In this document: positions 36,160 through 45,016 of the stretch, piece by piece
Layout of the letters: each line of letters begins with the position of its first letter
Position numbering within the stretch: position 1 is the stretch's first letter
Source: an uncultured Vicinamibacterales bacterium
Lineage (GTDB): Bacteria; Acidobacteriota; Vicinamibacteria; Vicinamibacterales; UBA8438
Length of the DNA stretch: 64,000 nt
Direction of reading: 5' to 3'
NCBI GenBank assembly: GCA_958295905.1
Contig: OY282382.1
Span: 1,698,001-1,762,000 of the forward strand
Notes under the pieces: generated by a model
What the model saw: only the letters and a program-made list of their open reading frames with translations
The model's database searches: none
What the model was told of the DNA's origin: nothing
Made by a program: the position numbers and the translations under genes

Positions 36160-36286
36160 TGCATCGCCACGACTAAAAATCAGGGTCTCCAGGATACTCA
36201 CCGCGAACCGCAAGGGTCCTATGCAGAAGAAAATACGTCGTTCGACTCAAGTCCGTCTATCCGAAAATTATGACGTGACGGACCAC
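36160..36286. mobile_element. Internally deleted IS630 derivative
   Basis: From about 36218 it reads like the start of the IS630 transposase gene (ATGCAGAAGAAAATACGTCG), and from 36250 it switches to the end of the same IS (CAAGTCCGTCTATCCGAAAA, then TGACGTGACGGACCAC). The switch occurs at CTCA, which is present at both places in the full IS. The same junction is found at 43204-43312. It abuts a MITE on the left. The right border TA (36287-36288) forms part of the TAG stop of the minus-strand gene. Confidence 0.78.
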
Positions 36287-36858
36287 TAGCCGGGCCGGCA
36301 ACCGGGGGGGGGCGGCGCCTCCACCCGCACGGTCCGCAGGAAGGTGCTGAACGACGCGTCCCAGCGGGCGATGGTGCGGGCCGGCCCCGTCAGCTTGAAG
36401 AAATAGGGACCGAGCGGGGTCTCCACCACCGCGGCGAGCAGCCGGAAATCCGGTTTGTCGAGGCGTTCGGCCGCACCCGGGCGCACCGCCGCCACGTACG
36501 TGCCCGGCACGTCCAACAGGGTGACGTCGAGCCCGTCGGCGTCGAACGCGGTCGTCGACGCGACCGCGAACGAGGAGCGGCCGTCCGGCTGCTCCATCTG
36601 TCCGATCCACCGCTGCAGATTGGCGTCGACCGTACCGCCGCTTCCGCCGAAGTAGAACACCACCAGTTCGCCGTCCTCCGGGTCGCCGGGGACCTTGGGC
36701 AGCCGGAACTGCGTGACCCGCATCGCCGAGGGGGCGGGCTCTTCGATCCAGTCTCCCGGCGGGTCGTAGCGCAACACGGACTGGCCCGCCGCCGATCCGA
36801 CCAGGACGTTGGCGGCGACCACGACCATCACGAGGCGAACCGGCAAGGTACGAAGCAT
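36286..36858 (-). CDS. Exported protein of unknown function
   Basis: 190 residues: signal peptide (MLRTLPVRLVMVVVAANVLVGSAAGQ), then a domain with DWIEEPAPSAMRVTQFRLPK, DGELVVFYFGGSGGTVDANLQRWIGQM, and FFKLTGPARTIARWDASFSTFLRTVR. Related proteins are found in Planctomycetota and Acidobacteriota, but I know no function. ATG 36858 is chosen to start the signal peptide. The TAG stop lies in CTAG at the border of an IS630 derivative. Divergent from the yjbQ-like gene, 43 bases away. Confidence 0.72.
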   Translation of the reverse strand: MLRTLPVRLVMVVVAANVLVGSAAGQSVLRYDPPGDWIEEPAPSAMRVTQFRLPKVPGDPEDGELVVFYFGGSGGTVDANLQRWIGQMEQPDGRSSFAVASTTAFDADGLDVTLLDVPGTYVAAVRPGAAERLDKPDFRLLAAVVETPLGPYFFKLTGPARTIARWDASFSTFLRTVRVEAPPPPGCRPG

Positions 36859-36901
36859 GGCTCGATCGTACCATGGAGTTGACCGCGGTATGATCCGTTC
36901 G

Positions 36902-37318
36902 ATGATGGCGACCACCCGGCATCATGTCCGGACCACCGGTCAGGGGGACGCGCACGACATCACCGCCCTCGTGGCCCGGGTGGTGTCCGAGTCCGGCCTG
37001 TCGAGCGGCCTGGCGACGACCAGTGTAATCGGGTCGACGGCGGTGGTGACCACCATCGAGTTCGAACCGGGGGCGGTCGCCGACCTGAACCAGGTCCTCG
37101 ACCGGCTCGTGCCGCGGGACGGCCGCTATGCGCACCACGCGCGCTGGGGGGACGACAACGGCTCCAGTCACGTCCGGGCGGCGCTGATGGGACCCTCCCT
37201 CACGGTTCCGTTCGAGCGCCGGGAGCTGATCCTGGGGACTTGGCAACAGATCGTGCTGCTCGAATGCGATACCCGCCCGCGGCGGCGTCCTTTCGTCGTC
37301 CAGCTCATGGGCGAGTAG
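36902..37318 (+). CDS. YjbQ/UPF0047 family protein
   Basis: About 138 residues. The conserved family elements are visible: DITALVARVVSESGLSSGLATTSV, HARWGDDNGSSHVRAALMGPSLTVPFERRELILGTWQQIVLLECD, and the end RRRPFVVQLMGE. YjbQ-type proteins have a small beta-rich fold and weak thiamine-phosphate-synthase activity; the physiological role is unsettled. ATG 36902 or 36905 begin the family region; ATG 36890 is a longer option. Confidence 0.87.
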   Translation: MMATTRHHVRTTGQGDAHDITALVARVVSESGLSSGLATTSVIGSTAVVTTIEFEPGAVADLNQVLDRLVPRDGRYAHHARWGDDNGSSHVRAALMGPSLTVPFERRELILGTWQQIVLLECDTRPRRRPFVVQLMGE

Positions 37319-37362
37319 GCCCGGTCGCCCGCGGCCGTTCGGCGCCCGCACCCGAAGTCATC

Positions 37363-38685
37363 ATGATGCTCGACTGGACCCGGCAGACGCTCGACAACGG
37401 CCTCGACGTCATCGTGCACGAAGACCACCGCTGTCCGATCGCGGCCGTGAACCTTTGGTATCACGTCGGTTCCCGGAACGAGTCTCCCGGTCGGACCGGC
37501 CTCGCCCACCTGTTCGAGCATCTGATGTTCGAGGGATCGCTCCACCACGACCGCAACTACTTCACGCCGTTGCAGCAGGCCGGCGCGGCCGTCAACGGGT
37601 CGACGAACTGCGACCGCACCAACTATTGGGAGGTCCTGCCCGCGAACGCCCTCGATCTCGCCCTGTGGCTGGAGTCCGACCGCATGGGCTACCTGCTGCC
37701 GGCGCTGACCGCGGCGAAGTTCGAGAACCAGCGCGACGTGGTCCTGAACGAGCGCCGGCAACAGTACGAGAACCGGCCCTACGGACTCGCCCTGATCGCC
37801 CTGATGTCCGCCCTGTTCCCCCCGGATCACCCGTATCACTGGACCACCATCGGGGAGACCGCGGATATCCGGACGGCCACCCTCGAGGACGCCCACGCGT
37901 TCTTTCGCGCCTGGTACCGCCCGGGCAACGCCTCGCTGACGGTGGCCGGCGATGTGGAGACGGAGCGGACGATGGACGCGGTGCGGCGCCATTTCGAGGA
38001 GATTCCCGCCGGGCCGGCCGTCCCCCCCGCGGAGCCCCGGGAGGGAGCGGCGTCTCCGGCCGGCGGCGTGGAGACGGAACGGCGTCTCCGGCTCGAGGAC
38101 CGCGTGGAGTTGCCGCGGCTGTACCTGGCGTGGCGGACACCGGCGCTGTTCGGCGAAGGCGATGCCGGGATGGACCTGCTGGCCCATGTCCTGGCCGGCG
38201 GGAAGACCTCGCGGCTGTACCGGGCGCTGGTGCGCGACCGCCGCATCGCCACCGACGTCAGCGCCGCGCAGAACTCGCGGGAGCGGGCCGGCTGGTTCTG
38301 CATCACCGCGACCGCGGCGCCCGGTCACGGGCTGCCCGAGGTCGACGAGGCGATCAGCGGCCAGCTCGCGGCGCTCGCCGCCGATGGCCCCGGGGCGGAC
38401 GAGCTCGAGCGCGGCCTGGCCCAGGTGGAGGCGCAGTTCGTATACGGTCTCCAGACGGTGGGCGGATTCAGCGGCCGGTCCGATCAGTTGAACGCCTACA
38501 ACGTCTTCACCGGGGATCCCGGGTTCCTGGCCCGCGACCGGGCCCGCTATCGCGAGACCGGGGTGGACCAGGTGCGGTACCTTGCGCGGCGTCTCACGCC
38601 GGGCCGCCGGGTGGCGTTGAGCATAGTACCGGCGGGCGACCCCCGCCGCGCCCTGGCGGGGTCGGCGCCTGCGGGGGTGTCCTGA
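37363..38685 (+). CDS. M16 family zinc metallopeptidase, catalytic subunit
   Basis: 440 residues. The inverted zinc motif HxxEH is present as HLFEHLMFEG, with the downstream glutamate region ENQRDVVLNERRQQYENRPYG. It should degrade peptides in the manner of pitrilysin or mitochondrial processing peptidase. It starts at ATG 37363 and lacks an obvious signal peptide. Its stop overlaps the start of a second M16 gene (TGATG), which lacks the zinc motif, so the two should form the usual active/inactive heterodimer. Confidence 0.92.
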   Translation: MMLDWTRQTLDNGLDVIVHEDHRCPIAAVNLWYHVGSRNESPGRTGLAHLFEHLMFEGSLHHDRNYFTPLQQAGAAVNGSTNCDRTNYWEVLPANALDLALWLESDRMGYLLPALTAAKFENQRDVVLNERRQQYENRPYGLALIALMSALFPPDHPYHWTTIGETADIRTATLEDAHAFFRAWYRPGNASLTVAGDVETERTMDAVRRHFEEIPAGPAVPPAEPREGAASPAGGVETERRLRLEDRVELPRLYLAWRTPALFGEGDAGMDLLAHVLAGGKTSRLYRALVRDRRIATDVSAAQNSRERAGWFCITATAAPGHGLPEVDEAISGQLAALAADGPGADELERGLAQVEAQFVYGLQTVGGFSGRSDQLNAYNVFTGDPGFLARDRARYRETGVDQVRYLARRLTPGRRVALSIVPAGDPRRALAGSAPAGVS

Positions 38686-40070
38686 TGGCGGTGGACCGCA
38701 GCCGCCTGCCCGCGCCCGGCGCGGCTCAGGCGGTGCGTTTCCCCGCCGTGGGCGCGCATCGCCTGACCTCCGGCATGGTCCTCCGCGCCGGCCGGCATCC
38801 GGGGCCGCCGGTGGTCCACTGGCTGCTGCTGTGGCCGGCCGGGACGGCCTCGGATCCGGCGGCGCAGCCGGGCTTGGCCGCGCTCACCGCGGACCTCCTC
38901 GACGAAGGCACCCGGACGCGGTCGTCCCTGGATCTGCATGCCGCCGTCGACCGCATCGGCGGGCGGCTCGGCGCGCAGGTCGGCGCGGACGCGACGATGG
39001 TGTCCCTCACGACCCTCGAGCGGCATGCCGCCGAGGGGCTGGCGCTGCTGTTCGAGATCGTGACGGAACCGCGCTTCGCCGCCGCCGACTTCGATCGCGT
39101 GCGGGAGCTCCGGCGCAGCCGGGTGCGCCAGATGCGCATGGTTCCCGCCGCCGTCGCGGAGCGGGTCTATCTGGAGACCCTGTATCCCGGACACCCTTAC
39201 GGGCATCTCGGCATCGGCACCGACGCGGCGCTGGCCCAACTGACCATCGACGACGTCCGGCGTTTCCACCGCGCGCAGTATCGGCTCGGCGCCGCGACGT
39301 TGATTGCCACGGGGCCGTTCTCGGAGGCCGCGGTCGGGGACATGGCCGAGCGGGCCCTGGGCGGGCTGCCGGCGCTGGAGACGGACGCGCCGGCGCCGGA
39401 TGTCCGGCCCGACGCGGGCGCGCCGGGACCGCCGCCCGCCCGGCTGGTGCTCGTCGACCGCCCCGGCGCGGTGCAGTCGGAGCTGCGGATCGGCCACGTG
39501 GCGGCGGCCCGACGGACCCCCGCGTATCCTGCCCTGCAGGTGCTCAACATGGTGTTGGGCGGCCAGTTCGTCAGTCGTCTCAACCGGAGCCTGCGCGAGG
39601 AGAAGGGGTACACCTACGGGGTGCGGACGGCGTTCCAATATCGGCGCGCGCCCGGTCCGTTCGTGATGCAGGGCAGCGTGCAGGCGGATGCCACCGTCGA
39701 AACGATCCGGGAGGTGATCGAGGAGATGGCGGCGATCGGCGGGGACCGGCCGGTGACGCGGCCGGAGCTCGACCTCGCGCGGTCCGCCCTGACGCGCGGA
39801 TTCGCCCGGAGTTTCGAGACCGCGGGGCAGGTGGCGCGGGGGGTGGCCCAGGTCGTGCAGTACGATCTGCCGGCCGACGAGTACGATCGCTTCGTGCCCG
39901 CGGTGACCGCGGTCGACGCGCCGGCGGTGACCGCCGCCGCCGCGCGCTACCTCCAGGCCGACCGCGCCGTCGTCGTGGTCGTCGGACCCGCGGCGCAGAT
40001 CGCGCCGGGGCTTGATGCGCTGCCGCTCGGGAGTGCGCAGCGCGTGGACGATCAGGAGTCCGCGGCGTAG
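38685..40070 (+). CDS. M16 family peptidase, non-catalytic subunit
   Basis: 461 residues with the M16 fold but without HxxEH at the expected site (LAALTADLLDEGTRTRSSLDLHAAVDRIGG). The C-terminal substrate-binding motif R..Y is kept (LNRSLREEKGYTYGVRTAFQYRR). It overlaps the catalytic partner by one base and presumably supplies the second half of the peptide-closing clamp. Confidence 0.9.
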   Translation: MAVDRSRLPAPGAAQAVRFPAVGAHRLTSGMVLRAGRHPGPPVVHWLLLWPAGTASDPAAQPGLAALTADLLDEGTRTRSSLDLHAAVDRIGGRLGAQVGADATMVSLTTLERHAAEGLALLFEIVTEPRFAAADFDRVRELRRSRVRQMRMVPAAVAERVYLETLYPGHPYGHLGIGTDAALAQLTIDDVRRFHRAQYRLGAATLIATGPFSEAAVGDMAERALGGLPALETDAPAPDVRPDAGAPGPPPARLVLVDRPGAVQSELRIGHVAAARRTPAYPALQVLNMVLGGQFVSRLNRSLREEKGYTYGVRTAFQYRRAPGPFVMQGSVQADATVETIREVIEEMAAIGGDRPVTRPELDLARSALTRGFARSFETAGQVARGVAQVVQYDLPADEYDRFVPAVTAVDAPAVTAAAARYLQADRAVVVVVGPAAQIAPGLDALPLGSAQRVDDQESAA

Positions 40071-40242
40071 GTTCACGCTTGGGGGGGCGGTCGCGCGGGA
40101 AGCGGCGCCGCGGGGCGGCGGTGTCCGAGCCAAGGAATCCGCGGCGCAGAACGGTGCGGATTCCTGCAGGTTTGGTGGGGGCGGGCAGCGGCGCCGCGGG
40201 GCGGCGGTGTCGGGGCCGGCTGTCTGCCGGGAGAATGCCGGG
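40071..40242. repeat. Short gap with direct and inverted repeats
   Basis: GCGGCGCCGCGGGGCGGCGG occurs at 40103-40122 and again at 40189-40208. Between them GGAATCCGCGGCGCAGAACG and a complementary GCGGATTCC form a small palindrome resembling the MITE ends. No gene. Confidence 0.45.
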
Positions 40243-41259
40243 ATGAAGGCTGTCCGCTTCCACGAACACGGCGGGCTCGACGTGCTGCGGTGCGAGGAGG
40301 TTCCGGATCCGGAGCCCGCGCCCGGCGAGGTGCTGGTCCGCGTGCGCGCCTGCGCGCTCAACCATCTCGATCTGTGGCAGCGCCGCGGCATTCCCGGGGT
40401 GCGGTTACCGCACTGTCCCGGCACCGACGTCGCCGGCGAAGTCGTGCGCGGCGAGGCCCACGGGGTCGGCGAGGGGGTGCGGGTCCTGCTGCAGCCGGGC
40501 ATCAGTTGCGGGAGATGCGTCGCCTGTCTCAATGGTCAGGACAATCTGTGCCGGAGCTTCGGCCTGATCGGGCACCAGTCGGAAGGCGGCTATGCCGAGC
40601 TGGTCACGGTCCCGGTCGAGAACGTGGTCCCGATCCCGGACGGGATCGGTTTCGTCGAGGCGGCGGCGTTCCCCCTGACCTTCCTGTCGGCGTGGCACAT
40701 GCTGGTCACCCGCGCGCAATTGCGGCCGGGAGAGACGGTGCTCATTCTCGCCGCCGGCAGCGGCGTCGGGCAGGCGGCGATCCAGGTGGCGCGCGCCCAG
40801 GGCGCCCGCATCATCGTGACCGCCGGGTCGGCCGAGAAGCTCGAGCGGGCCAAGGCGCTCGGGGCGGACGAAGGCATCGACCACTACCAGCAGGACATCG
40901 CCCGGGAGGTGCGGCGGTTCACCGACCGCCGCGGCGTGGACGTGGTGCTCGAGCACGTCGGACAGGCGACCTGGGAGCAGTCGACCAAGAGTCTGCGGCG
41001 GGGGGGGCGGCTGGTCACCTGCGGCGCCACCACCGGCCCCGTCGGGTCGCTCGACATCCGGCATCTGTTCACGCGGCAGATCTCGCTGATGGGATGCTAC
41101 GTCGGATCGAAGGGGGAGCTGCTCCGGGCGGCCGAGCTGTTCTTCGAGGGCCGATTCGAGCCCGTCGTCGACCGGACCTACCCGCTGGAGGAGGCCGCCG
41201 AGGCCCAGCGCCGGGTGGAGGACCGGGCGCAGTTCGGAAAGGTCGTCCTGCTGCCCTGA
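40243..41259 (+). CDS. Zinc-containing quinone oxidoreductase/alcohol dehydrogenase (MDR family)
   Basis: 338 residues. Catalytic domain: CALNHLDLWQRRGIPG, HCPGTDVAGEVV. A structural zinc site has four cysteines in SCGRCVACLNGQDNLCRSFG. The NAD(P) Rossmann motif is AAGSGVGQAAIQVARAQGA, followed by GADEGIDHYQQD. The protein should reduce a quinone or carbonyl with NAD(P)H. The substrate is unknown. Monocistronic, or with the tiny membrane-protein gene that follows. Confidence 0.9.
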   Translation: MKAVRFHEHGGLDVLRCEEVPDPEPAPGEVLVRVRACALNHLDLWQRRGIPGVRLPHCPGTDVAGEVVRGEAHGVGEGVRVLLQPGISCGRCVACLNGQDNLCRSFGLIGHQSEGGYAELVTVPVENVVPIPDGIGFVEAAAFPLTFLSAWHMLVTRAQLRPGETVLILAAGSGVGQAAIQVARAQGARIIVTAGSAEKLERAKALGADEGIDHYQQDIAREVRRFTDRRGVDVVLEHVGQATWEQSTKSLRRGGRLVTCGATTGPVGSLDIRHLFTRQISLMGCYVGSKGELLRAAELFFEGRFEPVVDRTYPLEEAAEAQRRVEDRAQFGKVVLLP

Positions 41260-41327
41260 ACCGATGTCCGGTAAACCGATTCCCTTGGTCTTCCGTCCAA
41301 AGGGATCGGATGTCCGGGAGTTCGGCC

Positions 41328-41534
41328 ATGCGGAGTCTCACCCGGATCAGCGTCAGCATCATCGGCGTCGTGGGAGTCCTGGCGGTGACGGTGGCCGCGG
41401 CCACGATCTGGCTGTTGCTGACCGATCCGGTGACGGTGGCCGATGCCGTCAACGAGCAGGACGTCACCCCGCTGGTCCGCGAGCTGGCCGCGGTCATCTA
41501 CGAGGCCATCCAGCGCCTCATCGGTTATCTCTGA
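41328..41534 (+). CDS. Small single-span membrane protein
   Basis: 68 residues, starting MRSLTRISVSIIGVVGVLAVTVAAATIWLLLTDPV, one clear membrane helix, then a short acidic/amphipathic tail (VTPLVRELAAVIYEAIQRLIGYL). A GGGAG precedes ATG 41328. No family is recognised. It is given as a real gene on the strength of the membrane helix, start signal and spacing after the oxidoreductase. Confidence 0.5.
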   Translation: MRSLTRISVSIIGVVGVLAVTVAAATIWLLLTDPVTVADAVNEQDVTPLVRELAAVIYEAIQRLIGYL

Positions 41535-41696
41535 CCCCGCAAGCAAGACCCCCGGGCCGCTGTTCGCAGGAGCCCCGGCGGGGTTCCTGCCGCGCCGGCC
41601 GCCGACGGGCTCCATCGTCGCGCTTGGTTGCGCGGGCGCTTTGCCGGCCCGCCGGAGTCCGCGCCGGTCCGGGGGCGACGCGGGGTCCGCCGGTTG

Positions 41697-42701
41697 CTAC
41701 AGGTTGCGCCGCAGGAACTGGATCAGGACATAGCCGTCGAGCCACTTGAACGGCGTCTCGCCGGTCGTGTAGTGTCCGCACGGCAGGGCGAACACCCGCG
41801 GGTGGAGACGGCGCCGCTCGCATTCCGCGACGAACCGGCGTGACAGGTGGACCGGGAACGACAGATCGTACCGCGCGTACACGAGGAGCACCCGGGTCCC
41901 CCGCAGCCGGTCGATGTAGGGGTACGGACTGATCGGGAGCCACAGTCGGCGAAGCCGGTCGAGGTCGATGGCCCCGTCGAGGCCGGCGCGCACGTGCGCG
42001 GTGGACAGGCCGTCCCAGACGACGTCGGCGAAGTACGGCGAGACGTGGTTGAGGGCCGCGGCGGTGACCCGCGGCTCGTGCGCGGCGGTGAGCGAGGCCA
42101 GACACGACCCGAGGCTGGTGCCGAGAATGCCGATGCGGTCGTGGCCTTGGGCGTCCAGCCACGCGATAGCCCGCCGGGCGTCGAGGACCGCCTGCCGATT
42201 CACCTGCAGCGTCCGGCCGATGTTGGCGCTGACGATATAGTCGGCCCGTTCGAGCTCCGGCGGCATGCGGGCATCGTGGTACGGCAGGCTCAGGCGCAGG
42301 GCGCTGATCCCCACCCGCGCGAGAAAGCGGCACAGGCCGGCGTGCGCGTCCGTATCCGCGTTCCACTGCGGCAGGACCAGCACCGCCCGGCGCCGGTCCC
42401 CCGATTCGGCCGGGAAGTATCGGGCATGCACGGTGTTGTTGGCGGCATGCGGCGTCTCGATCTGGCTCGGAAAGGTCAGCCGCCCGTCTCTCAGGACGTA
42501 GTCCGGACCGGGCGCCGATGCGAACCAGCCCGGGTCGGCGAGGGCGGCCGCCGCCCCCTGCTCCATGCGCTGCGCCGGGTCGGCGGACGAATCGCCCCGG
42601 TGATCCATCCAGTCGAGTCCCCACTCGAAGGGACGCACGACGCGATTCGTGGTGGCGGCGGCGAGCCGGCGTTCCCAGGCATGAAAGAATCTCCCGATCA
42701 C
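41697..42701 (-). CDS. Alpha/beta-hydrolase family protein
   Basis: About 334 residues. Nucleophile elbow GTSLGS (Ser), acid in LLVYARYDLSFP, and histidine in PCGHYTTGETPF form a complete Ser-Asp-His triad in family order. The earlier HARYFPAESGDRRRAVLVLPQWNAD resembles the oxyanion-hole strand of large dienelactone-hydrolase-like enzymes. Substrate not evident. GTG 42701 is preferred because the frame further upstream to 42752 would overlap the divergent rhodanese gene start; the true start could still be there. Confidence 0.82.
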   Translation of the reverse strand: MIGRFFHAWERRLAAATTNRVVRPFEWGLDWMDHRGDSSADPAQRMEQGAAAALADPGWFASAPGPDYVLRDGRLTFPSQIETPHAANNTVHARYFPAESGDRRRAVLVLPQWNADTDAHAGLCRFLARVGISALRLSLPYHDARMPPELERADYIVSANIGRTLQVNRQAVLDARRAIAWLDAQGHDRIGILGTSLGSCLASLTAAHEPRVTAAALNHVSPYFADVVWDGLSTAHVRAGLDGAIDLDRLRRLWLPISPYPYIDRLRGTRVLLVYARYDLSFPVHLSRRFVAECERRRLHPRVFALPCGHYTTGETPFKWLDGYVLIQFLRRNL

Positions 42702-42742
42702 CCGTGTAGTATGACCGCGGACCGTCGAACCAAGGAGTGGCG

Positions 42743-43204
42743 ATGAGCGCAAGGAACGTCGGCGTGCACGAGGCCCGACGCCTCCAGACCGAGGAACAGT
42801 ATTCCTACATCGACGTCCGGTCGATTCCCGAGTTCGAGAACGGGCATCCCGAGGGGGCCTCGAGCGTGCCGCTGCTGCATCTGAACGAGCAGACCCGGCA
42901 GATGCAGCCGAACCCCGATTTCCTCGCCGTCATGCAGGCGCATTTCCCCCCCGGCGCCAAGCTGCTGATCGGCTGCCAGATGGGGGGGCGCTCGGCCCGC
43001 GCGGCGCAGCTGCTGGCCGGTGCCGGCTACGAGACGGCGGTCAACGTCGACGGCGGGTTCGGCGGGCGCCGGGACCCCGCCACCGGCCAAGTGATCGCGG
43101 AGGGATGGGCGCCGGCGGGGCTGCCGGTGGAGACCGGAGACGCGGACGACCGGGGCTACGAGGCTCTCCGGCGGCAGGCCGTCGAGGGGGGCGGGCCGGC
43201 CTAG
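42743..43204 (+). CDS. Rhodanese-domain protein (sulfurtransferase)
   Basis: 153 residues with a single rhodanese domain: YSYIDVRSIPEFENGHPEGASSVPLLHL and the active-site loop LLIGCQMGGRSARAAQLL, where the cysteine takes up persulfide sulfur. AAGGAG sits seven bases before ATG 42743. Divergent from the hydrolase with only ~40 bases between, so control may be shared. Its TAG stop (43202-43204) lies in CTAG at the edge of an IS630-derived element. Confidence 0.9.
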   Translation: MSARNVGVHEARRLQTEEQYSYIDVRSIPEFENGHPEGASSVPLLHLNEQTRQMQPNPDFLAVMQAHFPPGAKLLIGCQMGGRSARAAQLLAGAGYETAVNVDGGFGGRRDPATGQVIAEGWAPAGLPVETGDADDRGYEALRRQAVEGGGPA

Positions 43205-43312
43205 TGTTTTGTCACTGGGAACTCACCTCGAACCCAGGAGAGTTTCCCCATGCAAGGAGGGAACGCATCATTCGACTCAAGTCCGTCTATCCGAATATTA
43301 TGACGTGACAAG
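43204..43312. mobile_element. Internally deleted IS630 derivative (~110 bp)
   Basis: The left part resembles the 5' region of the full IS630 copies (GGGAACTC, GAGAGTT, ATG and CATTCGACTCA). At CTCA it changes to the IS 3' end (AGTCCGTCTATCCGAATATT, then TGACGTGACA). It is the same deletion junction as in the 36160 copy, so both descend from one deleted founder. Ends are degenerate (TTTTGTCAC and GTGACAA). Sited at the TAG stop of the rhodanese gene. Confidence 0.75.
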
Positions 43313-43339
43313 CCGCGGCGGCCCGTGGCGAACCCCGCG

Positions 43340-43440
43340 TCGCACCGAGAGCGGCGGGGCGGGATGCATCGCCGCTCGAATGCAGCGGGACTTTCGCCAC
43401 GGGCATTGCCCGGGCGGCGATTTCCGGCTGGGAGCGCCGC
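43340..43440. repeat. Dispersed GATGCATC repeat downstream of the amidase
   Basis: 43360-43402 carries the GGGATGCATCGCCGCTCGAA module shared with 15709-15755 and 60765-60812. The following 43405-43436 resembles part of the MITE-associated repeat (GGCGGCGATTTCCGG, as at 36033-36046). No coding function. Confidence 0.6.
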
Positions 43441-44790
43441 TCAGTCGGACAACACCGCCTCGCACGCCTCCGCCACGTCCAGGAGGTGGTCGGTGCGGTT
43501 CCGCAATCCGACGAGCTGCAGGCCGCACGGCAGTCCGCCGCAGGTCAGCCCGCAGGGTATCGAGATGGCCGGGTGTCCGGTGGCGTTGAAGAGCTGGGTC
43601 AGCCGGAGCATGAGCGGTCGCAGAGGTGCCGACCGGCCGTCGATCTCGACGGCGTCCGCGCCCAGCCGCGGCGCCGGCAGCGCCAGGGCCGGCAGCACGA
43701 GGGCGTCGCAGCCCGTCAATGCGGCGTCGACGGCGGCGGCGAGCACCGCCCGCCCGCGTTGGGCGCGCACGTAGTCTTCGCCCAGCACGTACCGCCCGAG
43801 CTCCAGCCGCAACCGCACATCGGTGGAGTAGCTGCCCGCATGGTGTTCGAGGCCGTGCGCGTGGGCGGCGGCGGCCTCCGCCAGGACCAGATGCAGACAG
43901 ACCGCGGGGGTGTCCTCGGCGTGGCGGATGGGGGTGTCGCGCAGGTCCCACCCGGCGTCGCGCAGGCGTTCCATGGCCCGGTCGAAGGTCTCCCGCACCG
44001 CCGGATCGAGCTCGTCCAGGAAGAACGGGCGCGGGCAGCCGAGCCGCCGCGTCACCGGGTCGCACGCGGCGGGGCGGACCGGGGCAGGCGGCCGCAGGGC
44101 GTGGAGGACCAGCCGGGCGTCGGCCACGCAGCGCGCGAGCGGTCCCACGTGATCGAGACTCGGCGCGAGGGGGACGACGCCGTCGCACGACACCTCTCCG
44201 AACGTCGGCTTCAACCCCACCAGGCCGCAGGCGGCGGCGGGAATCCGGATGGACCCGCCGGTATCGGTGCCGATCGAGGTCCAGGCCATGCCGGCGGCCA
44301 CCGAGACCGCCGACCCGCTGCTCGACCCGCCCGGCGACCGGCCCGGGTCGAGGGGATGGAGGGTGGGGCCGAAGGCCGAGTCCTCTCCGGTGGTGCCGAA
44401 GGCGAACTCGTGCAGGTTGCACTTGCCGATGAGGATGGCGCCGGCCGCCCGCAGCCGTCCCACCGCCGCCGCGTCGGCGGCCGGCGGCGGGCCGGCCGGC
44501 ACCCGCGAGGCGGCGGTGGTCGGAATGCCCGCGACGTCGATGAGGTCCTTGACGGAGACGGGCACGCCGTGCAGCGGACCCCGGTACCGGCCCGACGCGA
44601 TCTCCCGGGCCGCCGTGTCGGCCTGGGCCGCGGCCTCGGCGTCGAGCACGGTGGTGAAGGCGTTGAGGGTCCGTTCGCGGGCCCGGATGCGATCGAGGGC
44701 GGCGTCGACGACCTTGCGCACCGGGACCGCGCCGGTGCTGATGGCGGTCGCGATCCGGTGCAACGGCTGATCGCACCAGGACGTGTTCAC
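43441..44790 (-). CDS. Amidase-signature hydrolase (AtzE/GatA-like)
   Basis: 449 residues. The Ser-cisSer-Lys triad is visible: Lys in GVPVSVKDLIDVAG, the Gly/Ser-rich GRSPGGSSSGSAVSVAAGMAW, and the nucleophile region SIGTDTGGSIRIPAAACG. GTG 44790 overlaps the stop of a 57-residue gene (GTGA). That small partner is like AtzG/GatC, which precedes AtzE (1-carboxybiuret hydrolase). The pair suggests a nitrogen-compound amidohydrolase that needs a small structural subunit. Exact substrate is an inference. Confidence 0.88.
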   Translation of the reverse strand: MNTSWCDQPLHRIATAISTGAVPVRKVVDAALDRIRARERTLNAFTTVLDAEAAAQADTAAREIASGRYRGPLHGVPVSVKDLIDVAGIPTTAASRVPAGPPPAADAAAVGRLRAAGAILIGKCNLHEFAFGTTGEDSAFGPTLHPLDPGRSPGGSSSGSAVSVAAGMAWTSIGTDTGGSIRIPAAACGLVGLKPTFGEVSCDGVVPLAPSLDHVGPLARCVADARLVLHALRPPAPVRPAACDPVTRRLGCPRPFFLDELDPAVRETFDRAMERLRDAGWDLRDTPIRHAEDTPAVCLHLVLAEAAAAHAHGLEHHAGSYSTDVRLRLELGRYVLGEDYVRAQRGRAVLAAAVDAALTGCDALVLPALALPAPRLGADAVEIDGRSAPLRPLMLRLTQLFNATGHPAISIPCGLTCGGLPCGLQLVGLRNRTDHLLDVAEACEAVLSD

Positions 44791-44960
44791 GGCTCTTCCG
44801 GAGCGCGCGGGGTGCGGTTCGGCGGCACCGCTTCCCGGTGCCAGGCCGCGTCGCGCAGGTGGCGGGTGGCCGCGGCCAGCGCCGCAAGGTGCGGTATCAG
44901 GCCGGGCCGCCGCCGCCCGGCGTCCTCCGCGGCGTCGCGCAACCATTGTTCGAGGGTCAT
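44787..44960 (-). CDS. Small AtzG/GatC-like (DUF4089-type) subunit
   Basis: 57 residues: MTLEQWLRDAAEDAGRRRPGLIPHLAALAAATRHLRDAAWHREAVPP, two short helices and a proline-rich tail. Size, position and coupling to the amidase (GTGA overlap) match AtzG, a GatC-like protein that stabilises AtzE. It lies inside a longer open frame to 45455, whose upstream part is only a shadow of the methyltransferase gene. Confidence 0.6.
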   Translation of the reverse strand: MTLEQWLRDAAEDAGRRRPGLIPHLAALAAATRHLRDAAWHREAVPPNRTPRAPEEP

Positions 44961-45016
44961 GGCAGGGGACCCGTCCCGTCGGCGCGCGGCTCGGCCGGCC
45001 GTCTCCCGGCGGCGCG

